Source of the DNA: CALBJU01 sp965247125
GTDB taxonomy: Bacteria > Bacteroidota > Rhodothermia > Rhodothermales > UBA10348
NCBI GenBank assembly: GCA_965247125.1
Contig: CBDFGO010000002.1
Location: forward strand, 1,054,001 to 1,118,000
DNA length: 64,000 nt
Reading direction: 5' to 3'
The notes below the pieces were generated by a model. It was not told the DNA's origin. It did not search any database and saw only the letters and a program-made list of their open reading frames with translations. Shown one piece after another: positions 62,879 to 64,000 of the stretch. The position numbers and the translations under genes are program-made. Each line of letters begins with the position of its first letter. Position 1 is the first letter of the stretch.

Positions 62879-64000
62879 TATGCTATCTCTACAGATTCAA
62901 GTTCTGAATGTTGAGGTGCGGAATTATCAGCCGCCAACCCGGCAGTTCTTCGCGAGAGCCATTTCCCCCGGCCCGCCTCGCCCACAACCGTGTAATCATC
63001 TACGATCACGTCGCCACGAGACAATGTTGTTCTGGAAAATCCGGCAAGGGACCAGCCTTCGTAAGGCGACCAGTCGGCATTGGTCTCCATCGAAGTCGGA
63101 TCTACCCGGATCTCATTCGTTGGATGGATAATCGCCATGTCGGCATCTGTACCCACCTGAATAGCACCCTTGCGTGGTGCCAGACCCATGATGCGCGCGG
63201 GATTGGTCGACAGCTTGCGGCACATCTCTTCGATCGAGATTCGACCGGCGCGGACGCCATGCGTATAGACGAGCGGCAACAGCGTTTCGAGTCCCGGAAG
63301 ACCCATGGGGATCTTGGTAAAGTCGCCCTCCCACATGGCCTTCTGTTCCCGAGAAAAGGTACAGGTGTCGGTCGAGACAACAGAGACTTCACCGTCATTC
63401 ATGCCCTTCCAGAGACGCTCGATGTCCTTCGGTTTCTTGATCTGTGGACAGCAGGCAAAAAGGTGTCCGTCTTTTCTAGCGAAGACGGAATCTTCCAGAA
63501 CGAGGTACTGGACGCACGTTTCCGCCAGAACGGGAACCCCACGCGACTTCGCACGGCGTACAATATCTGCACCCTCAGAGGTGGACATGTGCACGATGTA
63601 GAGCTGCCCACCCGTCATTTCGCTCCACATGATGGCACGTTGGATGGCTTCGGCCTCGACAAAGTTGGGTCGCGACATGTGATGGAGCTGCGCACCGTAC
63701 TTGGCCATCAGCTCGGGTGTGTGATGCCGCTCGATAAGCTCATCCAAAACGCGCGAAGATTCTGCGTGCACCAGAAGCATGGTGCCGAGCTCTTTCATCT
63801 TTTCGAGTGTACCAAACATCGCGCGATCATCCGACTGCCAGCCTTCCGACTCGTAGATCATGAACTCCTTGAAGGTGGAGAAACCTCGCTCGACCATTCC
63901 TTCGATCTGGTCCTTGTGCTCATCCCAACGTGTAATGCAGATATGGAACGTGTAGTCGATGAGGGCCTTCCCTTCTGCTTTCTGATGCCACTTGTCGGCT
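62878..64000 (-). CDS. dihydropyrimidinase/D-hydantoinase, 5' part beyond window
   Basis: The minus-strand frame is open from the right edge to TAA at 62878-62880, 373 codons plus stop; the N-terminal portion with the first metal-binding HxH is outside. Visible are a carbamylated-Lys region beginning FSTFKEFMIY, LLVHAESS, YIVHMSTSEGADIVRRAK with a metal His, and the late DTCTFSREQKAMW and NPARIMGLAPRKGAI segments of the amidohydrolase family. It opens dihydrouracil or dihydrothymine to N-carbamyl-beta-amino acids. It precedes mmsA, preT and preA in one transcription unit. Hydantoinase and allantoinase relatives are alternatives, but the operon favours dihydropyrimidinase. Confidence 0.92.
   Translation of the reverse strand, partial: ADKWHQKAEGKALIDYTFHICITRWDEHKDQIEGMVERGFSTFKEFMIYESEGWQSDDRAMFGTLEKMKELGTMLLVHAESSRVLDELIERHHTPELMAKYGAQLHHMSRPNFVEAEAIQRAIMWSEMTGGQLYIVHMSTSEGADIVRRAKSRGVPVLAETCVQYLVLEDSVFARKDGHLFACCPQIKKPKDIERLWKGMNDGEVSVVSTDTCTFSREQKAMWEGDFTKIPMGLPGLETLLPLVYTHGVRAGRISIEEMCRKLSTNPARIMGLAPRKGAIQVGTDADMAIIHPTNEIRVDPTSMETNADWSPYEGWSLAGFSRTTLSRGDVIVDDYTVVGEAGRGKWLSRRTAGLAADNSAPQHSELESVEIA

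Noticed and set aside
5520..62880. TGA used as a sense codon (Gly) throughout the genome
   Set aside because: ychF, nusB and preT end at TGA exactly where their families end, so TGA is a working stop; only comEC and the REC-kinase have internal TGA.
1..64000. CRISPR array, prophage or plasmid genes
   Set aside because: No series of regularly spaced repeats, cas genes, integrase, capsid or replication-initiator genes was found; the tandem repeats seen have no spacers.

Overview
The window looks like chromosome from a member of the Bacteroidota/Rhodothermota group, most plausibly a Rhodothermales-like marine or saline heterotroph (inference). The signs are: the gene order rpmB-rpmG-DUF4295; three secreted proteins ending in type IX secretion (T9SS) sorting domains with the YPNPF motif; two perfect TAnnTTTG promoter boxes (in front of rpmB and recJ); frequent TTG starts; and a moderately high GC content judged by eye. 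No phage, plasmid or CRISPR signature is visible. The only mobile element is an IS256-type transposase cut by the left edge.

Layout. 1-1630: IS256 transposase fragment and a small lipoprotein gene. 1.9-3.1 kb: tRNA-Cys, tRNA-Arg and tRNA-Pro, then the L28/L33/DUF4295 operon, all on the minus strand. 3.3-8.4 kb: a LolC/E-type permease, YchF, two outer-membrane-type proteins, a calcineurin-like phosphatase and NusB. 8.6-11.7 kb: comEC (in-frame TGA near its end) and a two-domain universal stress protein gene broken by a frameshift. 11.75-12.26 kb: a gene-free stretch with a dense cluster of DnaA-box-like sequences next to an AT-rich tract, a candidate replication origin. 12.3-15.7 kb: pgi, moeA and a GntR regulator with a palindromic operator candidate. 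15.8-25.4 kb: a signalling block of a hybrid sensor kinase, two REC-kinase proteins, an NtrC-type activator, a small unknown gene with its own terminator and a FliA-like sigma factor.

25.4-34 kb: secreted proteins, including one built of four CBM2-like modules, a large Asp-box propeller protein and an M14 carboxypeptidase. 34-46 kb: a NUDIX hydrolase, then a molybdoenzyme and sulfur block: MobA, a fused 4Fe-4S/NrfD subunit, a cytoplasmic molybdopterin oxidoreductase and a TorD chaperone on the plus strand, facing SulP, a persulfide-dioxygenase-like MBL-rhodanese protein and two half-size YeeE/YedE permeases on the minus strand. Together these suggest thiosulfate or sulfane-sulfur uptake, oxidation to sulfite, quinone-linked sulfite oxidation and sulfate movement; this is the best candidate for an undescribed system. 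46-58.5 kb: RecJ, a GAF histidine kinase, a modular cytochrome c lipoprotein, a PhyH dioxygenase, a receptor-like Ser/Thr kinase and an NHL propeller protein. 58.6-64 kb: a reductive pyrimidine degradation operon (hydantoinase, mmsA, preT, preA) that runs off the right edge.

Several genes between 4.8 and 23.8 kb carry lesions or non-standard starts (OMP gene at 4.8 kb, comEC, the universal stress gene, the REC-kinase at 22.7 kb). In two of them a TGA stands where the family has glycine. Whether these are real mutations or sequence errors cannot be decided from the sequence alone.
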